DNA from: a virus
Length of the DNA stretch: 33,993 bases
Strand: one strand, 5' to 3'
Virus record (IMG/VR): IMGVR_UViG_3300044993_000431
Span: 1 to 33,993 of that record
Shown: in pieces, positions 24,099 through 31,309 of the stretch
Layout: each line of letters starts with the position of its first letter
How positions within the stretch are numbered: position 1 is the first letter of the stretch
Notes under the pieces: generated by a model
The model's input: only the letters and a program-made list of their open reading frames with translations
What the model was told of the DNA's origin: nothing
The model's database searches: none
Position numbers and translations under genes: made by a program

Positions 24099-24752
24099 TT
24101 GAGATATCCGCTAGAGCGCCTTCAAGCTGTTTGATCAACCAACTCAGCTCGTACGGATCGTGTTCTATGTTAGAATACGTCGCGTACACCGCCGGAAGAT
24201 CGACTCTCAAGCGTCCTTCCGTCGCAACGATCCAAGAAGTGGAGAACACTCCCAAGAACACCATCGCGCCTCGAGAGGTCGGTAGATCAGCGTAGTACGG
24301 GCACCTCCATCGTTCTTCGGTCGCGCACGGAGCGTTTAGCTGACGACAGGCGGCACAGTACTGACTTCCTCTACCGAGCGACCACGCGAGGTATCGTCTG
24401 AGACGTTTCCCTCCTGGTTCCGGTTTTCAAGGACAGCTTCCCATTTGAGGTAGAACTGCATCGCGAAGCCTGGGACGTTACGCAGAACGAGCTCCACATT
24501 GTCCGGCGTGCACTCGAGCGGTCCTTCTTCGGTCTCCATGTTTTCCCATTCTACGACCACCTCTCGCGCAACAGCGATAACGCGTTCCAAGATCGCCTTG
24601 CCGGTCCCTTCCCGCATCTTAGCGGAATAGGCCGCCATGCCAATGAAGTCAGCCACTGGCGAGTTTCGACGAACCCGCCAAACGGCTCCATCCGGCATGT
24701 CGATCGACTCAAGAACAGCGCTCTTGAGCTCACTCAGCTTGATCCTAGCCAT
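24064..24752 (-). CDS. Tail assembly chaperone GT, made by -1 frameshift
   Basis: The second chaperone reads the G frame from 24752 to 24405, slips -1 at the heptamer at 24405-24411, and continues to a stop at 24064 (about 229 residues in all). The T part begins RLRRYLAWSLGRGS and contains a Cys-rich stretch YCAACRQLNAPCATEERWRC, then a hydrophobic core and an acidic end. The T frame has no start of its own near the slip and is closed just upstream by a TGA at 24427-24429, so it must be reached by frameshifting. As in lambda, the ratio of G to GT is needed for loading the tape measure. An ATG at 24264 exists inside it but has no supporting site. Confidence 0.85.
24336..24752 (-). CDS. Tail assembly chaperone G
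   Basis: The 138-residue unshifted product is a small acidic helical protein starting MARIKLSELKSAVLESIDMP, with EEGPLECTPDNVELVLRNVP and FYLKWEAVLEN before the slip site. It is the lambda gpG equivalent, lying between the tail tube gene and the tape measure. It binds the tape measure during tail assembly and is not in the finished virion. Its start overlaps the tail tube stop by one base. Residues after the slip site (about 22) have a polar, disordered composition. Confidence 0.85.
   Translation of the reverse strand: MARIKLSELKSAVLESIDMPDGAVWRVRRNSPVADFIGMAAYSAKMREGTGKAILERVIAVAREVVVEWENMETEEGPLECTPDNVELVLRNVPGFAMQFYLKWEAVLENRNQEGNVSDDTSRGRSVEEVSTVPPVVS
24405..24411 (-). other. -1 ribosomal slippery site GGGAAAC
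   Basis: In the G frame the codons read GAG-GGA-AAC, so the heptamer is G GGA AAC, a canonical X XXY YYZ slip site one base different from lambda's G GGA AAG. The -1 frame is open from 24426 downward, and the frame relation of the G and T stops agrees with -1. No strong downstream stem or pseudoknot was evident to me. Confidence 0.88.
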
Positions 24753-25675
24753 CAGTAGCTCGACTTGGAGTTGGTGAGGTCGATCTTGATAGAGGGGTTG
24801 CTACCAGACTTCGCCCCAACGAGATTGAACGTGGCCTGAACCGCTCCAGGGCCCTCGAACGGCACGCCAGCGCTAGCGATCTCAGCCGACTGGTAGCTGA
24901 GGTTAAGCACGTTCGTACCAGAAGTGAATGTCAGGTCGAGATCGAACAGCGTTCCGGCGTTGGCGAGCGTCAACAGGGTATTGTCCGAGATCCTGGCCTC
25001 GATAGTTCCAGTGGCCTGGAAGATCCCGGGCACGACGTCCTCAACCGCACCTGCGCCGCCGATGTACCGCATCAGCTCGATGTTGTTCGACAAGCGGAGA
25101 TCAGCGGCCACGATCTTGGCGAGTGCAACCCCATCCTTCTTGATCGCACCGTCGAACGCGTTGAACCTGGTCAAAGTGCCGCTAGTCGGAGAACCTGCGA
25201 CGGAAGACGTAGCGTAGGTCACAGACGCGCCGAGCAACTCAAACACGGCATTGACACGACCGGTCGGTTCAGCGCGCAACTGGAAACTGTTCGCAACGAC
25301 GCCCTTGTAAAGATGATAGAGTCCAGCGTCGCCGAACTCGAGCTGTGCAGAGGGGAGCGTATCCGACCCGGAGACGAACGAATGCTGATAGGGCCCAGTG
25401 CCAGTTGTAGTCGGATTTCCAAGCAACAGCTTAAGCCAATATCCGACATTGACCGCGTCAATAGGAACAGTGACGCTGCCGTTGATATTCACGACATCCC
25501 GAGCCGGACGCTGAGCGTCACGTCCCAAACCCAAGATGTCATTGTCGAGAAGCGTCTGTTCTCCCCTCAGCCCGGAGCTGATGAACGGAACATAGCTAAA
25601 CGCTCCTGGAGAAGCCCCATACGAACCTTCGTACGCGAGGGCCAGCTTGACCGAAGATCCCTTCATCAGAGGCAT
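24752..25675 (-). CDS. Major tail tube protein
   Basis: The 307-residue beta-rich protein begins PLMKGSSVKLALAYEGSYGA, the usual opening of siphovirus tail tube proteins. It contains VTVPIDAVNVGYWLKLLLGN and a C-terminal immunoglobulin-like part (GIFQATGTIEARISDN, AGVPFEGPGAVQATF). It stands in the lambda gpV position before G/GT. Hexamers of it form the tail tube. It is somewhat longer than gpV (246 aa). Confidence 0.88.
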   Translation of the reverse strand: MPLMKGSSVKLALAYEGSYGASPGAFSYVPFISSGLRGEQTLLDNDILGLGRDAQRPARDVVNINGSVTVPIDAVNVGYWLKLLLGNPTTTGTGPYQHSFVSGSDTLPSAQLEFGDAGLYHLYKGVVANSFQLRAEPTGRVNAVFELLGASVTYATSSVAGSPTSGTLTRFNAFDGAIKKDGVALAKIVAADLRLSNNIELMRYIGGAGAVEDVVPGIFQATGTIEARISDNTLLTLANAGTLFDLDLTFTSGTNVLNLSYQSAEIASAGVPFEGPGAVQATFNLVGAKSGSNPSIKIDLTNSKSSY

Positions 25676-25680
25676 CTGAG

Positions 25681-26109
25681 TTACCCCGTGCTGCGAGCTG
25701 TAAGATACTCAAGATTTACCTGTCCCGCAAGGATCGCCAAGGGAACAGAGCCGAAACTGTAGTCCACAGAGAACGTGAACGGATCCAAGCTAACCGACTC
25801 AACTAATGGATGCAAGTGCGAAGTCGTAATCAAAGTGTCGTGGATCGTATCAACTGCCGTGTCCAAGACACTGTAGACGCTGATTGGATCAATAGACCTA
25901 CAACATGCCGCCAATTGATAAGAATGTCTAAGCTGCCAAGTGACTGGGGACATCGTTGTTTCCAACACCTCGATGTCCTGATCCTGTAGAACCAAAAACA
26001 CTCCAGGCGGCAAATCCAATGCCGGGGTCAAGGCATGGACTACTGGACCGACCGCAGCGTCGCTCAGCGCGTTCAAGAGACCCTGAAAAACTGTGTAGCG
26101 AACCGACAT
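25681..26109 (-). CDS. Tail terminator-like protein (gpU position)
   Basis: The 142-residue protein begins MSVRYTVFQGLLNALSDAAV and has a compact alpha/beta composition with no membrane segment. It lies between the Z-like and tail tube genes, exactly where lambda encodes U, the ring that ends tail-tube polymerisation and joins the tail to the head. Size matches gpU (131 aa). Assignment is mostly from gene order; the sequence motif is weak. It shares one base with the Z-like gene. Confidence 0.6.
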   Translation of the reverse strand: MSVRYTVFQGLLNALSDAAVGPVVHALTPALDLPPGVFLVLQDQDIEVLETTMSPVTWQLRHSYQLAACCRSIDPISVYSVLDTAVDTIHDTLITTSHLHPLVESVSLDPFTFSVDYSFGSVPLAILAGQVNLEYLTARSTG

Positions 26110-26834
26110 CAGGGGACCTTGGTGAATTTGAGGAGCAAGGCGAGTTGCGCCTTGTTGGCCAAATTCGGTAGATCAAATGTTTTTCTGAACCCGACCATCT
26201 TCACTAGCCAGAACATCGGGATCCACACCGCATTATCGGTCTTTCCGCGTTTCGGCGCGAAACCCTTCTTGCTCAGCGTGTTGGACGATTTGGCCGCTGG
26301 AGTAGTCTGTCGGGCTGCTCCGAATAAGATCAACGCACCAGAAGCGAGTCGAACAGCCTTGAACTGCCAGCCGCGAGCAGCCAATAGCTCTGGAGTATAT
26401 CTAGCTTGGACGAGCCTGGCCTTATTCACTTCGACTTGCTTGCGTCGCCAAATGAGGCGTTCTACCCCACGAGCGGACGAAATGAGTTCATTCCTCGTAA
26501 ATGACACGGTTTCTGGGTCGAGCGGGATAGCCATGAACCGCTTGTGCACGGGTCCATATGGTGTTCCCCGCTCATGCGCGTCAATGATCTTAGGAACTTT
26601 TGAATAGATCAAAGTGGCTGGATTATAAGCCAAACGATCCCTAGGTGGATAAACTTCCTGACGCCACGTGCGCGGTAATCTAGTAGACTTAAATCGGCCT
26701 TTAGTCTGCTGACGCAACACCGTCAGCACATCGCGACCGACGTCTTTAACAGCCTCTTTCGAGAGGCGTAGCCACGCCTCCTCGAACTGCTTCGCCGGAG
26801 GGGCTGTCGGGGACGTGGTGATCTTAAGCGACAC
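26109..26834 (-). CDS. Minor tail protein, HK97 gp10/DUF6441-like (gpZ position)
   Basis: I prefer the GTG at 26834 (GGAG and GGA lie upstream) over the GTG at 26855, which has no visible ribosome binding site; the longer form adds seven residues. The protein is basic and begins SLKITTSPTAPPAKQFEEAW, with helices rich in Arg and Lys (AVKDVGRDVLTVLRQQTKGR). A middle segment VYPPRDRLAYNPATLIYSK is followed by a C-terminal VWIPMFWLVKMVGFRKTFDL. This resembles the DUF6441/HK97-gp10 group of connector or minor tail proteins in the Z position. It overlaps the FII-like gene end. Confidence 0.6.
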   Translation of the reverse strand: MSLKITTSPTAPPAKQFEEAWLRLSKEAVKDVGRDVLTVLRQQTKGRFKSTRLPRTWRQEVYPPRDRLAYNPATLIYSKVPKIIDAHERGTPYGPVHKRFMAIPLDPETVSFTRNELISSARGVERLIWRRKQVEVNKARLVQARYTPELLAARGWQFKAVRLASGALILFGAARQTTPAAKSSNTLSKKGFAPKRGKTDNAVWIPMFWLVKMVGFRKTFDLPNLANKAQLALLLKFTKVP

Positions 26835-27117
26835 GTAGATCCATTCTCCATTCACCGGTCACAAGATCATGTTCCGGAGCAGAGATGATATAATAATCAG
26901 TAGTACCAATAGTCAATCGCTGACCCGCTGAAGGTGTGGCAGTGGACAACATATAGCACACGATTCGGTCTCGCGTGAAATTGCCGTCCAGCGTGGACAT
27001 CTGTTCCGTAACGCTATCCAGTATCACCTTGACGTTAACAGGAGTGGAGCCGACGTGCAACGTCGCTGGTTGAGCCAACCATCCGTCGTAGAGCACGTCG
27101 GCTCCAGCCTGAAACAT
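26824..27117 (-). CDS. Head-tail joining protein, gpFII-like
   Basis: The 97-residue protein has the small beta-barrel composition of lambda FII and related connectors: MFQAGADVLYDGWLAQPATL, a middle strand VNVKVILDSV, and a C-terminal TIGTTDYYIISAPEHDLVTG followed by WRMDLRV. It sits in the FII position after the head genes and before the Z-like gene. It is expected to bind the connector end and receive the tail. Confidence 0.7.
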   Translation of the reverse strand: MFQAGADVLYDGWLAQPATLHVGSTPVNVKVILDSVTEQMSTLDGNFTRDRIVCYMLSTATPSAGQRLTIGTTDYYIISAPEHDLVTGEWRMDLRVA

Positions 27118-27123
27118 CGCGTG

Positions 27124-27471
27124 TTACGAGCCGAGAGCGTTGGTGTTCGGAGTCAAGAGCACCGCGACCTTCGTGTCCGACGATGCGGCGGCGGTTTCCA
27201 CGAGCCCGATCACTTTGTTACCGGTAGCCGTCGTAGTCACCCTGGAGTTGGTCGCGTCCCAATACACGACCGTCCCGGCAGTCAAAGCCGATCCGGTCGC
27301 CTTGGGCAAATACCAGACTCCAGTCACGCCCAGCGTAAGTAGCTCGTTCACCACTGCGTCGTGAAGCGCCACGCCGAACAGGAGCCCGATCAGAACTCCG
27401 GATCCACTAGTGACGGTCCCTGGAGACAGGACAGTTACTTTGTCGCCCTCGTACTTGAAGTTAGTCGCCAT
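27124..27471 (-). CDS. DUF2190 capsid decoration protein
   Basis: The 115-residue protein has the DUF2190 pattern: MATNFKYEGDKVTVLSPGTV, then SGVLIGLLFGVALHDAV, VTGVWYLPKATG, TVVYWDATNSRVTTT and a C-terminal KVAVLLTPNT. Members are small beta-rich capsid cement or decoration proteins that stabilise the expanded head, filling the role of lambda gpD. It lies 3 bases after the capsid fusion gene and 6 before the FII-like gene. Confidence 0.8.
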   Translation of the reverse strand: MATNFKYEGDKVTVLSPGTVTSGSGVLIGLLFGVALHDAVVNELLTLGVTGVWYLPKATGSALTAGTVVYWDATNSRVTTTATGNKVIGLVETAAASSDTKVAVLLTPNTNALGS

Positions 27472-27474
27472 GGA

Positions 27475-29505
27475 TCAGGCTCCAGCGTTGTAGATGCAGC
27501 CGCGAGGATCAGCCGGCGCGACACCCCACACGTGCACGATCCTCCACTGGACACCAGTCGTGTTGAACGGCTGCTCCTGGGAGATCTGGGGAGCCTCAGC
27601 GCCCGACAGATGGACCATCTCGAACGACCGTACTCGAGACGGACGGACGAACGAGTACCACGCCGTGGAGGCCGGACCGAGACGCGCCGTCGAGATGATC
27701 TCGCTGTAAGTGTTCTGGACCACGTTCACCACGCCAGCGGACATGTTCGTGGCGACCATCGACTGCGAAGCGTTGATCCGCCGAGCGACAGGCTCCACGG
27801 ACTTACCGCAGAGCATGAAGTCCGGAGACAGGTCCAGATAGTCCTCTCCGGCGATGTCCTTGAACGCGGCAAACTTGAGCATCACGTCGATGAAGCTCGC
27901 CTCCGACGGAGCGGCCGCAGTCGCGACATTGCCGCGGCTGGAGTGGAAGAACGGATTGCCGTCCGGCAGCACCGGGTTAGACATGAGGAGGTTGATCGCG
28001 TCGAGCTCCTCAGACCGGCGGGCGGAAGCTCCGAGCTGCGCGACGAGGTCGCTAAAGGTGTTAAGATCGTTGTCCACGATCGCTTTGCGGCTGAGCCCGA
28101 TGCGGACACCGTTCTCATCCACCGACACCATGTACCGCTCGCCGTCGGGGATGCGGATGAACGGGATCTCACCGTCCTCGCTGAGGGTCTTCAGTCGCGG
28201 CAGCAGACCCGTGCGGTACCTGATGTGGTTGCGGAAATCGTCCACCGTGACGCTGTAGCACCAACGCGACCAGGTGTACGGCTCCGTGTTGTAGGCCGCG
28301 AGGAGCGTCTTGTGCATGACGTTTTCCATCAGCACAGCGAAGTCGCTCGCGGTCTGCATGCCGAAGAGCCGATTGCTCTGCAGCGCCTCGGTGACCAACT
28401 CGTGCGGGAAGCGGCCCTTGGTTCGCACCCCGGCTCGCTCGAGGCATTCGGCGGCGATGTTGACCAGCGTCATGCCACGGAACTCGCCCGGGTCGCCGGC
28501 CTGGAACGCAGAGCCGAACCGCTCCGGGAGCCGCATCCGCATCGTGAGCCAGTTGGTCACACCCTCGCGAAGCTTCGTGACCTCATCCTTGCCAGGGGCA
28601 CCCTGGACCGAAGGATACGAGACCACAGGCTGCGTCCCCTTGGCGAGCACCCCGACCAGCGCATCGGTGAACTGCTCGACGGGACGGTCGACGTGGGTGA
28701 GGTAGTCGTAAACGAGCTCCTGTACCTCGGGCAGATGCATGAACGGCTTAGCTCGCTCACGGATCTTGGAATTGCGAGCCACGATCTGTGCGGCATGGTC
28801 CACCGGCGGGCTGGCGGCCGGCGGGCAGGCAACCGCGGCCGGCGGGCTGGCGGCCGGCGGGCTGGCAACCGCGGCCGGCGGGCTAGCGGCCGGCTGGCTG
28901 GCAACCGCGGCCGGCACAGGGCTAGGCGTTGCGGTCTGGGGCGACTCCTGCACTGTAGAACTCCTCATGGTGCGCGGGATGAAGTTGAGCAAGCGGGCCG
29001 AAAGCTCCAAGAACGGGGTCTTTCTAACCTCGTCTACGAAACCGTGTTCCAGCGCCTGCGACGCCGTGAACCAGTTATCTTCTCCGTTCTTGAGCCACTC
29101 CTCCAACTTCGACTGATTGATCTGCGGACGCAGACGGTAGAACTCACGCATCTGGTCCGAGTAATTGTCAAGGAAATCGGACACCTTGCGCAGGCGATCA
29201 GCGTTGGCCTGGATCACAAGCAGCGACGGTCCATGGACCATGTACGATCCACCTGCGTCGATGGTCACCTTGCGGCCAGCACAAGCCACGACGGTCGCAG
29301 CGCTGGCTGCGAGACCATCAATAGCAATATCCACATTGCCGCGGTCAACGATCATATTTGCGATCGCAACCGCCTCGGACAGATCACCGCCGGCGCTGCT
29401 CAACCTGACCAGCGTGTCTTCCTTGCTGGTCTTGAGCTCGTCATAGAAATCCTTTGCCCGGATCTCTAGACCGAAGTCGCCGTACAGGAACAACTCACGC
29501 GCCAT
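27475..29505 (-). CDS. ClpP-type prohead protease fused to major capsid protein
   Basis: The 676-residue protein joins two roles. Residues 1-180 are a ClpP/S14-type prohead protease: SSAGGDLSEAVAIANMI, then GLAASAATVV with nucleophile Ser68 and SYMVHGPS with His91, ending in WFTASQALEHGFVDEV. Residues 182-235 are a Pro/Ala/Ser linker with three 12-residue repeats. Residues about 235-676 hold a scaffold-like stretch and the major capsid protein, with no separate shell gene elsewhere. Protease-capsid fusions of this type are known in phages; the protease would release itself and the scaffold segment during maturation. Internal translation starts (Met182 and others) are possible. The ribosome binding site GAGGA precedes the ATG. 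Confidence 0.85.
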   Translation of the reverse strand: MARELFLYGDFGLEIRAKDFYDELKTSKEDTLVRLSSAGGDLSEAVAIANMIVDRGNVDIAIDGLAASAATVVACAGRKVTIDAGGSYMVHGPSLLVIQANADRLRKVSDFLDNYSDQMREFYRLRPQINQSKLEEWLKNGEDNWFTASQALEHGFVDEVRKTPFLELSARLLNFIPRTMRSSTVQESPQTATPSPVPAAVASQPAASPPAAVASPPAASPPAAVACPPAASPPVDHAAQIVARNSKIRERAKPFMHLPEVQELVYDYLTHVDRPVEQFTDALVGVLAKGTQPVVSYPSVQGAPGKDEVTKLREGVTNWLTMRMRLPERFGSAFQAGDPGEFRGMTLVNIAAECLERAGVRTKGRFPHELVTEALQSNRLFGMQTASDFAVLMENVMHKTLLAAYNTEPYTWSRWCYSVTVDDFRNHIRYRTGLLPRLKTLSEDGEIPFIRIPDGERYMVSVDENGVRIGLSRKAIVDNDLNTFSDLVAQLGASARRSEELDAINLLMSNPVLPDGNPFFHSSRGNVATAAAPSEASFIDVMLKFAAFKDIAGEDYLDLSPDFMLCGKSVEPVARRINASQSMVATNMSAGVVNVVQNTYSEIISTARLGPASTAWYSFVRPSRVRSFEMVHLSGAEAPQISQEQPFNTTGVQWRIVHVWGVAPADPRGCIYNAGA
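28804..28911 (-). repeat. Three 36-bp repeats in the protease-capsid linker
   Basis: Units 28804-28839, 28840-28875 and 28876-28911 encode AAVACPPAASPP, AAVASPPAASPP and AAVASQPAASPP with few base changes. They form a Pro-rich flexible linker between protease and capsid parts, and the copy number could vary by slippage. Confidence 0.88.
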
Positions 29506-30961
29506 AGATCCTCACAACGCGTCCAGCGGGCTCGTTAGACGCAGGGGCTGCGGTCTTGACGTCCAGTTGACCGGTCGGTTCCCGATCCCATTCCTCACGC
29601 TGTCTCCGAACATCGTCTGGGTCGAGACCGAGCTTCCGCATGATGTACTGGGGAGACACGTAACCTGCTTTGTCCAATTCGACCCAAGCCTGCGCCTCTT
29701 TGAGGGGATCGATCCACGGCACGGTGGGGGTCAGGTACACTGCGTTTGACATACGTCGGAGATCGCCTGCCGGCAAGACCCCCACAGCGATAGCGTGCCG
29801 CAAGAATTCACGGTAGATTGGTCGCACGAATCCAGCCGTGAATTGATGAGCCAAGAGCTGGTCCAGCATGCTTTGCTCGACTAGCTCCTGCCGCTGACTG
29901 GAGTACGACCCTTCGTAGTCGCGCGCGATTGAAGAATACGGCGCGCCGGTCCCTGCCGCGACCGCCTTCAGCATCGCTCTACGGAAATCAAACAAGGCGG
30001 AATTCGGACGGCGAGTATCGATCACGTCAATCGACTCGCCGGGAGCGAGCTCGTAGATCTGGCCGGGTTTGAACGTCCATTCACGTTCGCCGTCTACGAT
30101 TTTCGTGGGGTCGAACATGTCCGGTGAACCGCGCTTGATAGCTGCGGTCATCGCGCTGGCCACCTTGGCAGCCAGTCGCTCGGACTCTTCGTAATCGGCC
30201 AGGTCGCGAAGACGCTCGATCGCAGAAGCCAACAGCGGAACCCCGCGCAATTGCCCAACATGATCTCGCAAAGCGAGATGCAAGATACGCTCAGCGGGAA
30301 TGCGTACGAGTTCCTGCGTCGTCGGAGCTTGATCGTTAACAGACCGCTTATAGAAAAGATAGGCTACTGGTCGCCGCCAGTTATTGACTACGATACCGTC
30401 GAAAGCATTTTGAGCTTCGTCAGTCTCGGAGCTCAACCAGTCCGTCTCGATCAGTTCGATGCCGAACGGCACCTGTACTTGCTCAGCGGTACGGTTCCAC
30501 GATACTAGCTGAGCGAAAACTTCGCCGTCCCGCAGCCAGGCTCGACACGCCACCTGCTGGAGTCGGGACATATCATAAAGCCCCGACATTTCAGGAGACT
30601 CACACCACTGGTTCCAAGCATCAGTGATGCGTCTCGCCAGAGCTTGGTCTAGGTTCCCGGACGAAGTAAGTGGTTGAGGATCGACCTCGATGCCAGTGCC
30701 TACGATTCGACCGACCAGCGTCGTGATGATGCCTCTGGCGATGTCGTGATTACGCTCAAAGTCGCGAACAATAGACCGTAGCTTAATGCGGTCAGCCGCG
30801 ACGACCTGGTTCTGAGGACGATCAGGTGGGATCGGGTTACGATACCTAGACGGCTGCGCTCCGCGATAGCGCATCAGCGCGCGGTACGCAACCCTACGAT
30901 AAGCCGCAGCCGGGCTGAATACCCCAATGATGCGATCCAGCCAGGTGGGCTCGAAAGTCAT
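29495..30961 (-). CDS. Portal protein (lambda gpB family)
   Basis: The ATG at 30961 is chosen, as it overlaps the gpW-like stop (ATGA) and has GGGGGA upstream; the frame is open to 31048 but that part lies inside the gpW-like gene. The 488-residue product has the lambda-type portal layout: SIVRDFERNHDIARGIITTL and VGRIVGTGIEV, WLRDGEVFAQLV, FGIELIETDWL, LHLALRDHVGQLRGVPLLAS and GAPYSSIARDYEGSYSSQRQ. It forms the dodecameric ring through which DNA is packaged. It overlaps the capsid fusion start by 11 bases. Confidence 0.95.
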   Translation of the reverse strand: MTFEPTWLDRIIGVFSPAAAYRRVAYRALMRYRGAQPSRYRNPIPPDRPQNQVVAADRIKLRSIVRDFERNHDIARGIITTLVGRIVGTGIEVDPQPLTSSGNLDQALARRITDAWNQWCESPEMSGLYDMSRLQQVACRAWLRDGEVFAQLVSWNRTAEQVQVPFGIELIETDWLSSETDEAQNAFDGIVVNNWRRPVAYLFYKRSVNDQAPTTQELVRIPAERILHLALRDHVGQLRGVPLLASAIERLRDLADYEESERLAAKVASAMTAAIKRGSPDMFDPTKIVDGEREWTFKPGQIYELAPGESIDVIDTRRPNSALFDFRRAMLKAVAAGTGAPYSSIARDYEGSYSSQRQELVEQSMLDQLLAHQFTAGFVRPIYREFLRHAIAVGVLPAGDLRRMSNAVYLTPTVPWIDPLKEAQAWVELDKAGYVSPQYIMRKLGLDPDDVRRQREEWDREPTGQLDVKTAAPASNEPAGRVVRIYGA

Positions 30962-31182
30962 CTGTCCCCCGGCCCGCCTGAGGACCACGTCGCGGTGATG
31001 ACATAGCCCATCGCACCATAGCGCTCGCGCGCGGCCTGACGCTCCCAATACTTGCGACCCTCAATGATCCATTGAAGATCGGGGAGCGACAACCAGCGCT
31101 CGCCAAGCCGAACGGTCTGACCGCGTAACACGGCTTGCTCCGCAGCCAGATACAGTTCGTACATTTCTTGAGGGGTGGGCAT
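30958..31182 (-). CDS. Head-tail connector gpW-like
   Basis: The 74-residue protein begins MPTPQEMYELYLAAEQAVLR and continues GQTVRLGERWLSLPDLQWII, the compact helix-hairpin-helix plan of lambda gpW. It plugs the portal after packaging and is needed for head-tail joining. GGAGG lies about 11 bases upstream of the ATG. Position between terminase and portal matches lambda. Confidence 0.88.
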   Translation of the reverse strand: MPTPQEMYELYLAAEQAVLRGQTVRLGERWLSLPDLQWIIEGRKYWERQAARERYGAMGYVITATWSSGGPGDR

Positions 31183-31309
31183 GGTGCCTTATACCTCCGT
31201 TCGAGCCCGCGCACAAGGGTTTTGGTGGTTGACGAAACACTGCAAAAATTGCGTCCTTGCCGGCCGGCCGGGCTTAGGTACGGCTGGCATTAATTTTAGG
31301 CGCAATTGG
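31183..31309. other. Intergenic region with 21-bp repeat and long inverted repeat
   Basis: This is the only sizeable gap in the late operon. It holds the right copy of the 21-bp repeat. An inverted repeat, AATTGCG at 31247-31253 and CGCAATT at 31301-31307, encloses the GC-rich palindrome; on the minus strand it begins 2 bases after the terminase stop and ends in a run of five T. That layout could be a terminator, an attenuator or an RNA processing site between terminase and the head operon. The gpW ribosome binding site lies at the left end. Confidence 0.5.
31264..31284. repeat. 21-bp intergenic repeat, right copy
   Basis: It matches 4020-4040 in the same orientation with one mismatch (20 of 21). 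It is embedded in the region between the large terminase and gpW-like genes. Confidence 0.7.

Noticed and set aside
24064-24264. Independent 66-residue gene starting at the ATG at 24264
   Set aside because: The same frame is open and protein-like up to the slippery heptamer, so it is better explained as the end of the GT frameshift product.
28804-28911. Possible CRISPR-like array
   Set aside because: The repeats are contiguous, without spacers, and encode an in-frame Pro/Ala linker.
27361-29469. 702-residue open frame on the plus strand
   Set aside because: It is antisense to the protease-capsid gene across its whole length, its composition is dominated by Arg, His and Val/Leu from mirrored GC-rich codons, and it has no recognisable motif.
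30962-31048. N-terminal extension of the portal protein
   Set aside because: The extra residues (Cys- and Arg-rich) are read from the gpW-like gene in another frame; the ATG at 30961 has a strong ribosome binding site.
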